Assembly: GCA_944391745.1 (NCBI GenBank)
Contig: CALXUS010000012.1
Location: 1-58,967, forward strand
Source: an uncultured Clostridia bacterium
GTDB taxonomy: Bacteria > Bacillota > Clostridia > TANB77 > CAG-508
Length of the DNA: 58,967 bases
Direction of reading: 5' to 3'
This document shows positions 34,299-44,964 of this stretch, in pieces. The notes beneath the pieces are model-generated. The model did not search any database and was not told where the DNA came from. It saw nothing but the letters and a program-made list of their open reading frames with translations. Numbering within the stretch: position 1 is the first letter of the stretch; each line of letters opens with the position of its first letter. A program made the translations under genes and the position numbers.

Positions 34299-36575
34299 TT
34301 AGTATTGCGTTGTTGATGTTTCTTGTTGCAATGTAACATTTATTACAGTACCTTCATCTACGCTTGTTCCAGCTTGTGGGTCTTGAGCTATTACAATTCC
34401 ACTACCTGTACTAGATATATTTAGATTTTTTGCTTTTAGCATTATTTGAGCCTGTTCAAAAGTTACTCCTTTTAAATCTGGTACACTCTGAGATACTCTT
34501 TCATCATTTCCTTCTACATAAAGTTTTACAATGCCACCTTCTGTTAGAGCTGTACCCTTTGGAGGAACTTGTTCTTTTACTATATCATCTGCAGATGCAC
34601 TTGTGCTATATTCTAATCCAGCCTCTTGTAGTATTTTCTGTGCTTCTGCTACTGTTTTATTTACAACATCTGGTGTAGAAATTGTTTCAATATTTGATGA
34701 ATCAATATTATCATTAGATGGAATATCTAAATATGGTAATACTTCTGTTAATATTTGTGATACTGCAGGAGCTGCAATACTTCCTCCATAGTGATTTGAA
34801 ACTTGTGGAGCATAAAGTGTAAGTAAAACAACTACTTCTACATTTTCTACTGGTGCAATAGCTATAAAAGATGCAACATAACCATCTTCTAGTCTATTTG
34901 GATTTGGCTCTGAAGTTCCTGTTTTTCCACCTATTGAATATCCTTTTACTTGTGCATAACTTCCTCCACCTTCTTCAACAACAGATTTCATTAAATCTTT
35001 CATTTTATTTGCAGTTTCTTCTGAAATAACTTGTCTCACTTCTTTTGTTTCTATATTTGTAATTGTTCCAGTTTGCGTATTTTCGATTTGTTTTACAACA
35101 TGTGGCGTAACAAGTTTACCATCATTAGCTATACTTGAAACAGCGGTTATTAATTGTAATGGTGTTATTGTAAATCTTTGTCCAAATGACATTGTTGCAA
35201 GTTCAACTGGTCCAACATCTTCTTCATTCCAGAACGAACTTGTTCCTTCACTAGGTAAATCTATTCCTGTTTTATCGAAAAATCCATAAGCTTTTAAATA
35301 TTTATAAAAAGTATTTACACCAATTCTTTGTCCTAATTGAATTAAAGCAGGGTTGCATGAGTTCTCTAATGCATTTCTTAATGTTTGACTTCCATGTCCA
35401 TATGAATTGCTACAGTTTATTTGTCTATCTGCTACGATTTCGTGCCCTGAACAATAAAAGTCATTTGCAGTATCTGTTTCTACAACATTTTCTTCTAATC
35501 CTATTGATGCAGTAATAACTTTAAATGTTGAACCTGGTTCATAAGTATCTAATACGGCTCTATTTCTCCACATTGAATATAATTGGTTTGTTTGTTCTTG
35601 TTCAGAAAGCTTGTCCCATCCATTACTATACCATGAATTAGGTGTATAAGGGTCATTTAAATTATAATCTGGATAAGTGGCCATTGCTAATATACTGCCA
35701 TCTGTAGGATTCATTATAATTACATTACCGCCTCTTTCGCATTCATTTTCTTCCACTGCTTGTTTTAAATATTTTTCAGCGATTGTTTGTATATTTGAAT
35801 CTATTGTTAGATATATATTACTTCCATTCTCTGGTGCTATATATTCCTCATTTTTATCTGGTATTGCATCTCTTGTTACATCTATGGCAGTAGTTAATTT
35901 TCCTGATGTTCCTTTTAATATGTCATCATAACTTAATTCTATTCCATCTAATCCTTGATTATTACTTCCGCAAAATCCAATTACATTTGATGCTAAATTA
36001 TCATAAGGATAATATCTTTTTACATCAGCGTCAATGTTTACTCCTGTACGAGCTTTATTATCATCTAGCCATTTTTCAAGTTCTGCTACTTTATCTGTAT
36101 CAACTTTTGAAATTATTGTTTCAACACTATTTGAACTTGTAAGCTTTTTATACACTTCATCTCTATCTATATCAAAAATACTTGCAAACGCATCAGCCAT
36201 TTTTTGCTTTAGCTCTTCTGTAGCTTCTTCATCTGTTTTTCCATCTGTTCCTTTAGCTTTTATGTAAGATGGATTTACTGAAATTGTATCAACATCAACG
36301 CTAATTGCTAATGCTTTACCTGTAGAATCATAAATTGTACCTCTTTTTGCACTAATTAGTGTACTAGATGTTGATTGACTATATTCTCTTCTTTTAAGTT
36401 CTTCTCCATCAACAAATTGTAACCATCCAATTCTTACTAAAAGTAACCCAAAAATGCAAAAGAAAACAATCCTTAATTTCCATAGATTTTTCGTATTTAT
36501 TTTTACTACATTTTTACTATTTATTGAAACTACTTTATCCTTTGTCTTATTCACTTTTTCAAATTTTTTCGACAT
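34299..36575 (-). CDS. Class B penicillin-binding protein with two PASTA domains (SpoVD/FtsI type)
   Basis: A transpeptidase of septal or spore-cortex wall synthesis. A short basic cytoplasmic tail and one membrane helix (about 33-52) lead to the PBP dimer domain (from AKRGTIYDSTGKALA) and the transpeptidase domain: S349-T-F-K352, S406-C-N408 and K551-T-G553. The C-terminal part carries two PASTA repeats (about 632-690 and 694-753). This layout is that of SpoVD and of FtsI/PBP2x. It is not next to mur or mraY genes here, so division versus sporulation role cannot be decided. Confidence 0.92.
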   Translation of the reverse strand: MSKKFEKVNKTKDKVVSINSKNVVKINTKNLWKLRIVFFCIFGLLLVRIGWLQFVDGEELKRREYSQSTSSTLISAKRGTIYDSTGKALAISVDVDTISVNPSYIKAKGTDGKTDEEATEELKQKMADAFASIFDIDRDEVYKKLTSSNSVETIISKVDTDKVAELEKWLDDNKARTGVNIDADVKRYYPYDNLASNVIGFCGSNNQGLDGIELSYDDILKGTSGKLTTAIDVTRDAIPDKNEEYIAPENGSNIYLTIDSNIQTIAEKYLKQAVEENECERGGNVIIMNPTDGSILAMATYPDYNLNDPYTPNSWYSNGWDKLSEQEQTNQLYSMWRNRAVLDTYEPGSTFKVITASIGLEENVVETDTANDFYCSGHEIVADRQINCSNSYGHGSQTLRNALENSCNPALIQLGQRIGVNTFYKYLKAYGFFDKTGIDLPSEGTSSFWNEEDVGPVELATMSFGQRFTITPLQLITAVSSIANDGKLVTPHVVKQIENTQTGTITNIETKEVRQVISEETANKMKDLMKSVVEEGGGSYAQVKGYSIGGKTGTSEPNPNRLEDGYVASFIAIAPVENVEVVVLLTLYAPQVSNHYGGSIAAPAVSQILTEVLPYLDIPSNDNIDSSNIETISTPDVVNKTVAEAQKILQEAGLEYSTSASADDIVKEQVPPKGTALTEGGIVKLYVEGNDERVSQSVPDLKGVTFEQAQIMLKAKNLNISSTGSGIVIAQDPQAGTSVDEGTVINVTLQQETSTTQY

Positions 36576-36671
36576 AGTACTTTTCTACCTTTTCCTTAAT
36601 TACTTTCGTTTTTTATGTAATTTTTCAATTGAATATAATTTTACAATTATATTGTACTAGAGAAATACAAA

Positions 36672-36708
36672 AAAATCAATGAAAATTGTGTGAATTTTCA
36701 TTGATTTT
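36672..36708. terminator. Intrinsic terminator after the 36720 gene
   Basis: A perfect 16-bp hairpin (36672-36687 / 36693-36708) with a 5-base loop and flanking A/T tracts. On the minus strand it closes the gdpP-to-coiled-coil operon and is followed by TTTTTTTGTATTTC. Confidence 0.85.
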
Positions 36709-36719
36709 CTTTTTTATTA

Positions 36720-37898
36720 TTATTTTTCTATTTTGTCTGGTTCGATATTTTCTTGAGTATTTTCCTTTTTTATCTGGTTTTCCATTTCTTCTAATACACT
36801 ATTATTTTCTGGTTCTTTTAGAAAAGCTGTTATATTTTCTACTTCTTGAGCTGTTTTCAAATTGTTTTTTACTTGTTTTAGTGCCGAATTAGCTTCTAGA
36901 GTTGATTCTGTTCCTAAAGTAAGCATACATTCCCTTTTTAAATCTGCTTGACCTTGTTGTAATTGATGTCTTTGAGTAGTTAATTGTGATCTAACAGTTT
37001 GTAATTGGCTATCATTCATTTTTACCTTATATAGTTCTGCAGAATATTTAGCTTGTGCGTTTTTAAATTCATCACTCTCATAAAATGCTTGTTGATTTAA
37101 TGATTTTGCTTCTTGTATTGAATTTCCTATTAATAAATAACTATCTATATTTGGCGGATTGAATGTTATTCCTAAATCATTCAATTCTTTGTATGCAGGA
37201 TCTTGTTTCAACATTTTGGAATCTTGCCATTTTTCTCCTACACTTGTAGCTTGTGGGAGTTGTTTCGCCATATTTTCTATTTCTGAGCGAATTGAATTTA
37301 CTCTATCTGCTGCTAATTTTGCTTCTTTTTCTCTTTTATTTTTAGTCAAAGTATATTTTATCTTTTCAAATACTCCCTTTGGTGCAACTTCTAATGCAGT
37401 ATTCATTTGATAATTAGTTTTTACTGCTTTAATAAACTCCTGCTTTTTTTCATATATTTGACTAACAATTTCAGGATTTAAACTATTAAAATAGTTAATT
37501 ATATTATTTATTTTTCCTGCAACTGAATAAAATTCTTCTTGCTCTTTTAATAATCCTGTAAATTTTTCTTCTTGAGATTCTATCTCTTCTTTAAACTCTA
37601 TAATAGATTTCTCTTTTCTAGTTATTTCAGCAATGTCTGATTCTATTTTATCGAAATCAATTTCATCATAATCTTGTGCATTATTAAATAATATTCCATT
37701 TTCTTGTAATATGCTTTGTGCAATTTTATGATTTTGTAATGCCATCGCAGCTTCTGCTATGCTTATTTGTTTTTCAATTTTTTCTTTCTTATTTTCTGCA
37801 TCTTGTACTTCATTTTTTAGTTCTGGAGAATTTTTATATATAAAATCACTTATTCGATTCTTTTCGTTATATAACTCATGAATATAATTAAGTGTCAT
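36720..37898 (-). CDS. Coiled-coil protein of unknown function, 392 aa
   Basis: No signal peptide or membrane helix. Most of the chain is predicted helical: charged coiled-coil regions at about 28-60, 85-135 and 280-345, with an Asn/Glu-rich C-terminus. No family is recognised. It is 14 bases downstream of ftsH, so the two are probably co-transcribed and it could be a substrate, adaptor or unrelated passenger of the FtsH operon. Confidence 0.6.
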   Translation of the reverse strand: MTLNYIHELYNEKNRISDFIYKNSPELKNEVQDAENKKEKIEKQISIAEAAMALQNHKIAQSILQENGILFNNAQDYDEIDFDKIESDIAEITRKEKSIIEFKEEIESQEEKFTGLLKEQEEFYSVAGKINNIINYFNSLNPEIVSQIYEKKQEFIKAVKTNYQMNTALEVAPKGVFEKIKYTLTKNKREKEAKLAADRVNSIRSEIENMAKQLPQATSVGEKWQDSKMLKQDPAYKELNDLGITFNPPNIDSYLLIGNSIQEAKSLNQQAFYESDEFKNAQAKYSAELYKVKMNDSQLQTVRSQLTTQRHQLQQGQADLKRECMLTLGTESTLEANSALKQVKNNLKTAQEVENITAFLKEPENNSVLEEMENQIKKENTQENIEPDKIEK

Positions 37899-37912
37899 TA
37901 TTTTTCCTCCTT

Positions 37913-39718
37913 TTATTCTCCATTAAATATTGCGTCAAATTCTTCACCAGATATTTTTTCTTTTTCTACTAGCACTTCTGCTACTTTGTCTAATTTATCT
38001 TTGTGTGCTATTAATATTTCTTTTGCCTCTTTATAGGCTTTATCTATAATTTTCTTTATTTCTTCGTCGATAACTCCGGCTGTTTCTTCAGAATAAGATT
38101 TCTCATGACCCCAATCTCTTCCGATGAATACTTCATCTTGATCTGATCCTAAAGTTATTGTTCCTATTCTATCACTCATTCCGTACTTAGTTACCATAGC
38201 TTTTGCAATTTGTGTTGCTCTTTCTATATCATTGCTTGCTCCTGTTGATATATCACCTAAATTTAATTCCTCAGATGCTCTTCCTCCTAGTAATGAAACT
38301 ATATTTTCTAACATTTCTGTTTTTGAAATAAATGATTTATCTTCTGTTGGTCTATACATAGTATATCCACCAGCCATACCTCTTGGTATGATTGATATTT
38401 CATGAACAGGATCTTGAGTTTTTAAATATCTACTTACTACCGCATGACCACCTTCATGGTAAGCAACAAGTTTCTTTTCTTTATCACTTCTAACTCTTGT
38501 TTTCTTTTCTGGTCCCATTGTTACTTTAACCATTGCATCTTCTATTTCTCTTTCACTTATTTCATGTTTATCACGTCTAGCTGCTAACAAAGCTGCTTCG
38601 TTTAATACATTCTCTAAGTCAGCTCCTGTAAAACCAGATGTATTTTTTGCAATTATATTTAAATCTACATCATCTGCTAATTTTTTCTTTCTAGCATGCA
38701 CTTCAAGGATTTGTTCTCTTGCTTTTACATCTGGAGCTGGAACTACGATTTGTCTATCAAATCTTCCTGGTCTTAATAGAGCTTTATCTAGTACATCTGG
38801 TCTATTAGTAGCTGCTAATACAATTACGCCTTCATTAGCTGAGAATCCATCCATTTCAACTAGCATTTGATTTAATGTTTGTTCTCTTTCATCATGTCCT
38901 CCGCCTAATCCGGCTCCTCTTTGACGACCTACTGCATCTATTTCATCTATAAATATAATACATGGAGCATTTCTCTTTGCCTCTTCAAATAAATCTCTAA
39001 CTCTTGATGCACCAACACCAACAAACATTTCTACGAAGTCAGAACCACTTATTATAAAGAAAGGAACTCCTGCTTCTCCTGCTACCGCTTTTGCAAGAAG
39101 AGTTTTACCTGTACCTGGTTGACCTACTAAAAGTACTCCTTTAGGTATTCTTGCTCCCATATCTGTAAATTTCTTTGGATTTTTTAAGAATTCTACAATT
39201 TCTTGTAATTCTTCTTTTTCTTCATCTATTCCAGCTACATCTGCAAATGTAACTTTGTTTTTATCATTTGCTGTAAGCATTCTTGCTTTACTTTTTCCAA
39301 ATGGCATTGTTCCTTTATTTTGTGATTGAGGTCCTCCTATAAATAACATTACCATTAGAACTAGCAATAATATTGATGAGATTGGTAATAGTAAATCTGC
39401 TGCTACTGCAAAGAATGATTTGTCTTCCTCTACTACAGATATTGTATTTTCTTTCATTAAATTATTTAAATTTTCCATTAAATTTTCAACACTTGGTATA
39501 TTAACGTTCTTTATATTAGCATCATTTTTTAATTTTACCTTTGCTGATTCTCCACCATATTCAATATTTATTTCAGTAACTTCCCCTTCTTCTATTTTGG
39601 TTAATAACTCTGAATATGACAATTCATTATTTGCTCCATTCATTATTGCTGGCGCAATAAAAAATATTAAAATAGCAATTACTAACCAAGCGGCTAATGT
39701 TTTAATACTGCTTTTCAA
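37913..39718 (-). CDS. ftsH: ATP-dependent zinc metalloprotease FtsH
   Basis: A membrane-bound AAA protease that degrades misfolded and regulatory proteins. Two N-terminal helices (about 8-27 and 106-128) frame a small extracytoplasmic domain. Walker A is G199-QPGTGKT206, Walker B IIFIDE (254-259), and the zinc site is H421-EGG-H425. Length (601 aa) is slightly short for the family, mostly in the C-terminal tail. The ribosome site is AAAGGAGGAATA. It lies in the gdpP-rplI-dnaB-tilS-ftsH block. Confidence 0.97.
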   Translation of the reverse strand: MKSSIKTLAAWLVIAILIFFIAPAIMNGANNELSYSELLTKIEEGEVTEINIEYGGESAKVKLKNDANIKNVNIPSVENLMENLNNLMKENTISVVEEDKSFFAVAADLLLPISSILLLVLMVMLFIGGPQSQNKGTMPFGKSKARMLTANDKNKVTFADVAGIDEEKEELQEIVEFLKNPKKFTDMGARIPKGVLLVGQPGTGKTLLAKAVAGEAGVPFFIISGSDFVEMFVGVGASRVRDLFEEAKRNAPCIIFIDEIDAVGRQRGAGLGGGHDEREQTLNQMLVEMDGFSANEGVIVLAATNRPDVLDKALLRPGRFDRQIVVPAPDVKAREQILEVHARKKKLADDVDLNIIAKNTSGFTGADLENVLNEAALLAARRDKHEISEREIEDAMVKVTMGPEKKTRVRSDKEKKLVAYHEGGHAVVSRYLKTQDPVHEISIIPRGMAGGYTMYRPTEDKSFISKTEMLENIVSLLGGRASEELNLGDISTGASNDIERATQIAKAMVTKYGMSDRIGTITLGSDQDEVFIGRDWGHEKSYSEETAGVIDEEIKKIIDKAYKEAKEILIAHKDKLDKVAEVLVEKEKISGEEFDAIFNGE

Positions 39719-39864
39719 TGCTTATTCCTCCTTTTGTATTTTATAAATCTATAAAATGATTTTAATCTTATTTTAGACTAACACAACAATTTACAATATG
39801 CAATACTTTTTCAAAAGTTTTTTGCGTGTAAGCGTTGATATAACTGAGTTTCGCCTACGGATGT

Positions 39865-40863
39865 TTATTGTAAAGCTTCAAAAATAATTTTTTTATTTTT
39901 TATAGAAATCTTTATATTTTTATTAAGCATTATATATTTATTTCCTATATTTCTATTACTCATTTCAATTATGTCATCTATATTGATTTTTTCAATATTT
40001 CTAGTATTTCCAACCATTTCATTTATTACATATAAAATTAAATTTTGTTGTAAACTTAAATCTAATTTTTTGAATTGTTCTATTTCTAATTCAGTTTTCC
40101 CTAAGCTTTTATGACTAATTTGTTTGTATACTTTTTCACATTCACATTTTATGTATTCATTTTCAGTTTTAACTATTTTTGATAATCTACTCAAATTTTT
40201 CACTATATTAGGATTTATTTCTTTTATCTCTGGTAAAATTTTATTTCTTATTATATTTCTCCTATATATATTTTCTTTATTAGTACTATCAATTCTTGGT
40301 TGTAAATTGTTTTTGTCGCAATATTCTTCAATTTCTTGTCTTGAACAATTTATAAGTGGTCTAACGTATTTTCCGTACTCTTGTGCTTGTATTCCCTCTA
40401 ATCCCTGTAATCCACAACCTCTTATTATGTTTAATAGCATGGTTTCAGCATTATCATTCATATTATGAGCAATAGCAATTTTATTTGCTTTTTCTTTTTC
40501 TGCAACTTCATCGAAAAAATCATATCTAATTTTTCTTCCAACTTCTTCTGTCCCTTTTTTTAGTTTTTTTGCAATCTCTTCAACTTTTGCTCTTTTTATA
40601 TAACACTTTATATTCATTTTTTTGCATAAGTTTTCCACAAATTGTTCATCTTCTGTGGAATCTATGCGTATTAAATGATTAATATGCGCACATATTATTG
40701 TTATACCTAGATATTCTTTAAATTTATTTAAACATGTTAAAAGAGTAATAGAGTCGGGGCCACCTGATACCCCAACAACTATTACATCTCCTTTTTGTAT
40801 TAAATTCTCTCTCTTTATTGTGTCAATAAAATTTTGTTCTAATTTGTCTAAACGTTTCGCCAT
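39865..40863 (-). CDS. tilS: tRNA(Ile)-lysidine synthase, short form
   Basis: Converts C34 of the AUA-reading tRNA-Ile to lysidine, a reaction needed for reading AUA. The PP-loop GVSGGPDS and the following family motifs (NHLIRIDSTEDEQF, AHNMNDNAETMLL) are present. The start is placed at the ATG 40861-40863 (MAKRLDKLEQN), since a longer frame upstream runs through the dnaB end and has no ribosome site. At 332 residues it lacks most of the C-terminal substrate-binding region found in longer homologues such as that of Bacillus subtilis. Confidence 0.92.
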   Translation of the reverse strand: MAKRLDKLEQNFIDTIKRENLIQKGDVIVVGVSGGPDSITLLTCLNKFKEYLGITIICAHINHLIRIDSTEDEQFVENLCKKMNIKCYIKRAKVEEIAKKLKKGTEEVGRKIRYDFFDEVAEKEKANKIAIAHNMNDNAETMLLNIIRGCGLQGLEGIQAQEYGKYVRPLINCSRQEIEEYCDKNNLQPRIDSTNKENIYRRNIIRNKILPEIKEINPNIVKNLSRLSKIVKTENEYIKCECEKVYKQISHKSLGKTELEIEQFKKLDLSLQQNLILYVINEMVGNTRNIEKINIDDIIEMSNRNIGNKYIMLNKNIKISIKNKKIIFEALQ

Positions 40864-40888
40864 AATAAACTTCTTTCTTAAAACTATT

Positions 40889-42214
40889 CTATCCCTTATA
40901 TTTATTAGCAAATTTTGTATAACTTGGCATCCATAATAATTCAACTGTTCCTGTAGGTCCAGCTCTGTGCTTAGCAATTATTACTTCCGCTATATTTTTA
41001 GCTTCTGTTTCTGGATTATAGTAATCGTCTCTATATAGGAACATTACTATATCGGCATCCTGTTCAATAGATCCAGATTCACGTAAATCTTGTAACATAG
41101 GTCTATGGTCAGGTCTAGCTTCTGGAGCACGTGATAACTGTGAAAGTGCAATTACTGGTACATTTATTTCTTTTGCTAGTATTTTTAATGATCTACTAAT
41201 TTCTGCAATCTCTTGCTCTCTACTTTTTGTATTTCCGCTACCTTGAATAAGTTGTAAGTAATCTATTACTACTAATCCAATATTTTTTTCAAGTTTTAAT
41301 TTTCTGCATTTTGCTCTTATTTCAGCAATGTTTATTCCAGCACTATCATCTATAAATATTCCTGCGGATTCTGAAAGTTCTCCAGATGCTATTGCTAATT
41401 TTGACCAGTCTTCATCGCTAATATCACCTTTAGCTACTTTTTCACTATCTACCATTGCCTGCGAACATAATATTCTGTTAGCACATTGTTCTTTTGACAT
41501 TTCTAGACTGAATACTACTACAGGAGTATTGCTACTTACTGCGGCATAAGTCGCAATATTTAGGGCAAATGCTGTTTTACCCATTGCCGGCCTTGCAGCT
41601 ATTAGTATTAAGTCTGAATTATGGAATCCAGCTGTTTTATTATCTAGGTCTATAAATCCTGATGCAACACCTGTTATATGTTGTTTTTGATTATATAATT
41701 GTTCTAATTCCGTAAAGGAATCAACTAATATATCTCTAATAGAACTATAACCTTTTTGTGATTTTCTTTGCATTAAATCAAAAATCTTTTTTTCCGCACT
41801 ATCCATAAGCACTTCTACTTCTTCATTTTGGTCATAGCCAATTTCTATTAATTCATTAGCTGTTTTTATTAAACTTCTAAGTATAGATTTTTCTTCAACT
41901 ATTTTTATATATTTTTCTACATTTGCTGTAGTTGGAACTTTATCTGGAAGTGTAGCTAAATACTCCAAACCTCCTACGGGCTCTAGTTTTCCTAATGATG
42001 TCAATTCATCTTTTAAAGTTATAATATCTATAGGTTCTGCCTTGGCATATAAATTCATTATTGCACTATATATGGTTTTATTATCTTCCCTATAGAAATC
42101 TTCTGGTTTTAAAACTTCTATAGCTGAAATCACAGCATCTTTATCTGTCATCATACTTCCTATTACTGCTTGTTCCGCTTCATCATCATGTGGTGGTACT
42201 TTTCCTAATTCCAT
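40889..42214 (-). CDS. dnaB: Replicative DNA helicase DnaB (DnaC in Bacillus)
   Basis: Ring helicase of the replication fork. The N-terminal domain starts with PPHDDEAEQAVIGSMM, typical of the family. The RecA-like domain carries Walker A ARPAMGKT (207-214) and the Walker B segment LVVIDYLQL (314-322). Length (441 aa) is standard. rplI lies 54 bases upstream and tilS 25 bases downstream, the usual Firmicutes arrangement near gdpP. Confidence 0.97.
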   Translation of the reverse strand: MELGKVPPHDDEAEQAVIGSMMTDKDAVISAIEVLKPEDFYREDNKTIYSAIMNLYAKAEPIDIITLKDELTSLGKLEPVGGLEYLATLPDKVPTTANVEKYIKIVEEKSILRSLIKTANELIEIGYDQNEEVEVLMDSAEKKIFDLMQRKSQKGYSSIRDILVDSFTELEQLYNQKQHITGVASGFIDLDNKTAGFHNSDLILIAARPAMGKTAFALNIATYAAVSSNTPVVVFSLEMSKEQCANRILCSQAMVDSEKVAKGDISDEDWSKLAIASGELSESAGIFIDDSAGINIAEIRAKCRKLKLEKNIGLVVIDYLQLIQGSGNTKSREQEIAEISRSLKILAKEINVPVIALSQLSRAPEARPDHRPMLQDLRESGSIEQDADIVMFLYRDDYYNPETEAKNIAEVIIAKHRAGPTGTVELLWMPSYTKFANKYKG

Positions 42215-42268
42215 AATAAATCCTTCCTTTTTCCGTAATTAATTTATTAAATGTAATTATAGTATTAA

Positions 42269-42715
42269 TTAACCACCTATAATATGTATTTTTAGTTTAG
42301 CATTTACTCCTTCATATAATTTTAGGTCTATGTTAAACATTCCGGTTTGTTTTATTGTTTCTTTTAAATCTATTTTCTTTTTATCTACTTTAAATCCATG
42401 TTGACTTTGTAATTGGTCAGAAATTTCTTTAGCAGTTACACCACCAAATATCTTTCCATTTTCTCCGGCTTTTACTTGAATCTTTAATATTATTTTTTCT
42501 AATTTTTTTGCTAGCTCTTCGGCTTCTTGTTTTTCTGTCATTTTTCTATGTGCATTTGATTCTTGCTTTGATTTTAATTTTGCTAAATTTTGATTATTTG
42601 CTTCTACAGCTAATTTTTTTGGTAATAAAAAGTTTCTTGCATATCCATCATTAGCGTTTATAATTTCATCTTTTTTTCCTACGCCTTTAACATTTTCTAA
42701 TAATATTACTTTCAT
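42269..42715 (-). CDS. rplI: Ribosomal protein bL9
   Basis: 148 residues, standard length. The N-terminal domain reads [18 protein letters not shown] and the linker helix and C-terminal domain ([16 protein letters not shown]) follow. It sits between gdpP and dnaB. Confidence 0.98.
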   Translation of the reverse strand: MKVILLENVKGVGKKDEIINANDGYARNFLLPKKLAVEANNQNLAKLKSKQESNAHRKMTEKQEAEELAKKLEKIILKIQVKAGENGKIFGGVTAKEISDQLQSQHGFKVDKKKIDLKETIKQTGMFNIDLKLYEGVNAKLKIHIIGG

Positions 42716-42767
42716 TTTGTGCTCCTATAAATAGATTTAGGTTTTTAAGGCTATACCTATAAACCTT

Positions 42768-44801
42768 TTAATTGTCTATTTCAAAGAAATACTCATTTAT
42801 TCTATTTATTAATTCTTGTTTTGCATCTTCCATTGACATGTTTTCTAGTTGGGCTCCGGCTAGTGTTATATGACCTCCGCCGCCAAGTTTTTCTAGAATT
42901 AGTTGAACATTGATTCCACCTATTGATCTACCACTTATATATATCTTGTTTCCTGTTTTCCCTAGCACAAATGATGCAGTTATTCCACCTATTGTTAATA
43001 ATTCATCTGCTGCTTTTGCTGCAATTATGTTTGCATTTTCATCTTCATTTTCATAAGTTGATATAGCTATTGAATCATTTACAATTTCAGATTTAGAAAC
43101 AATTTCCGATATTATTTGGTATGTTTTCAAATCGCTTTGGAACCATTTTTTTACTTTTATAATGTCTACTCCACATTTTCGAAGATATGCGGCTGCTTCA
43201 AAAGTTCTTACGCCTGTTTTGAATGTAAAGTTTTTAGTATCTAGCATTATTCCAGCATATAGTGCTTCAACTTCTATTGGAGTAAGTTCTATTTCCAGTT
43301 GTGAATATTCTAATATTTCTGTTACAAGCTCTGAAGCTGAAGATGCGTATACTTCGTGGAATGTTAGTATCGCATTTTCTATATAATCTGTACTTCTTCT
43401 ATGGTGGTCAATTATTACTATTTTATTTACTTTTTCCAATAACTCTGGAACTTCTACATAACTCTTTTTATGAGTATCTGTTACTATTAATAGCGTATTG
43501 GGTTTTATATATTCTAATGCTTCTTGTTTTGTTACAAAACAATCCGCATATTCTTCTGTTTTCTTAGCCTCCGTTAAGAAATTATCTAACCCAATACCTG
43601 TTGTTTCGTTAACTATTTTTGCTTCTTTTCCAAGTGTTTTTGTTAATCTATATAATCCCATGCTTGAGCCTATTGAATCCATATCACCATTGCTATGTCC
43701 CATTAATATAACATTGTCTGCTTCTAGAATTAATTCTTTTAATGCATGTGATACAATTCTAGCTTTAACTCTTGTTCTTTTTTCTACTTCTTGAGTCCTT
43801 CCTCCGAAGAATTGATACCTTCCATCTATTTTTACAATTGCTTGATCTCCGCCTCTACCTAAAGCTATATCTATTACGGCTCTTGCTGACTCTGCTTTTT
43901 CAGCATTGCTTTCTCCATCATCTGAAAATCCAATACTTAATGTTGGCTGAGTAATATCTGGAACGTCTATATCCTTAACTTCATCTAATATATTAAACTT
44001 ATCAGCTTCTGCCTCTTTTAGGTATTTTTGCTCCATTATACAGAAAAATGTATCTCTATCTGATTTAACAATTAAACTTTTATATTTTGCAGCCCAATCA
44101 TAAATGCTTTTTTCCATTTTTGCTATTAGTTGAGGTTTTATTTCACTTGAAATTCTTTGACTAATTTCTTCATAATTATCTATCATTAATATACCAACAC
44201 AAATATCTGAATCTTCTTCTTTTTGTTCTAGCTTCTTTAAATAAGTTTCATCAATAAAGTATAATATTGTTGTGTATTCTTCCTCTTTTTGGTGCGCTTT
44301 ATGTGATTTAACGTAAGAACCTAAAACTTTATATATTCTATTTTCTATTTTAATGTTTGTGTCAATTGTTCCCCTAACTTTTTCTTGTTTGTTTTCGTCT
44401 GCATTTTCAATTGTTAATTTTATTCCTTTTACTATTTCAGACAAGTATTCATTCATATTTATATTTAAGTTCTCAAATTCTGTAACAAATTTTTCGCTTT
44501 TCCATATAACATTTCCATTTGTTTCTACTATTGCTAATGGAAATGGTGAATTTATTAATGTTGTTTTTGCTGTCGTATTAACATTTAAAGTTAAATCCTT
44601 TAATTGCTCTGATAATTCTGCTTTTCTTTTTTTATTTGTCCAAATTGTATACCATATTATTAGTGCATATACTATAATGCCTGGTATTATAAGCCTATAA
44701 TTTAGTATGCTAATACATACTATTAATAAGGCTATAATTATTAAATATATTTTTGTTCTTGATATTAGCGAGTCCCAATTTTTTGAATTGTTATTCGGCA
44801 T
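42768..44801 (-). CDS. gdpP: Cyclic-di-AMP phosphodiesterase GdpP
   Basis: Hydrolyses c-di-AMP. Two membrane helices (about 16-52) are followed by a PAS-like domain (about 80-170), a degenerate GGDEF domain that keeps the GRGGDQ signature (315-320), and a DHH-DHHA1 phosphodiesterase. In the latter GHSNGDMDS (D373, D375) and D465-H-H467 are the metal ligands. The C-terminal GGGGH motif of DHHA1 is present (LGGGGHITLAG). It is the first gene of the operon with rplI, dnaB, tilS and ftsH. Confidence 0.96.
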   Translation of the reverse strand: MPNNNSKNWDSLISRTKIYLIIIALLIVCISILNYRLIIPGIIVYALIIWYTIWTNKKRKAELSEQLKDLTLNVNTTAKTTLINSPFPLAIVETNGNVIWKSEKFVTEFENLNINMNEYLSEIVKGIKLTIENADENKQEKVRGTIDTNIKIENRIYKVLGSYVKSHKAHQKEEEYTTILYFIDETYLKKLEQKEEDSDICVGILMIDNYEEISQRISSEIKPQLIAKMEKSIYDWAAKYKSLIVKSDRDTFFCIMEQKYLKEAEADKFNILDEVKDIDVPDITQPTLSIGFSDDGESNAEKAESARAVIDIALGRGGDQAIVKIDGRYQFFGGRTQEVEKRTRVKARIVSHALKELILEADNVILMGHSNGDMDSIGSSMGLYRLTKTLGKEAKIVNETTGIGLDNFLTEAKKTEEYADCFVTKQEALEYIKPNTLLIVTDTHKKSYVEVPELLEKVNKIVIIDHHRRSTDYIENAILTFHEVYASSASELVTEILEYSQLEIELTPIEVEALYAGIMLDTKNFTFKTGVRTFEAAAYLRKCGVDIIKVKKWFQSDLKTYQIISEIVSKSEIVNDSIAISTYENEDENANIIAAKAADELLTIGGITASFVLGKTGNKIYISGRSIGGINVQLILEKLGGGGHITLAGAQLENMSMEDAKQELINRINEYFFEIDN

Positions 44802-44859
44802 TTTTTCTCCTCATTTTCTGTATTATTATTATATTCTTTTATACAATAATACATTATAT

Positions 44860-44888
44860 ATTCTACTAGATTTTGCTTAATTTGTCAA
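44860..44888 (-). promoter_or_regulatory. Promoter of the gdpP operon
   Basis: On the minus strand TTGACA (44883-44888) and TAGAAT (44860-44865) with a 17-base spacer, about 60 bases upstream of the gdpP start. Confidence 0.7.
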
Positions 44889-44932
44889 TTTTATTTATGT
44901 AAATCTATATGCTGTTGTGCATCAAAAACAAA

Positions 44933-44957
44933 AGGTGAGAGCTTAAAACCCCCACCT
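44933..44957 (-). terminator. Probable terminator after rpoC
   Basis: A short stem AGGTG / CACCT with a purine-rich loop, 8 bases downstream of the rpoC stop, followed on the minus strand by TTTTGTTTTTG. A short stem and a good T tail make this moderately convincing. Confidence 0.5.
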
Positions 44958-44964
44958 ATTTATT

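Noticed and set aside
36566..36575. A Spo0A-box match (TTCGACA, reverse of TGTCGAA) near the start of the penicillin-binding protein gene
   Set aside because: It is formed by the start codon and the next codons (ATG TCG AAA), so it is most likely coincidental.
40864..40977. Upstream extension of tilS by 38 codons
   Set aside because: It runs in the last codons of dnaB on the same strand and has no ribosome site; the start at 40863 matches the conserved TilS N-terminus.
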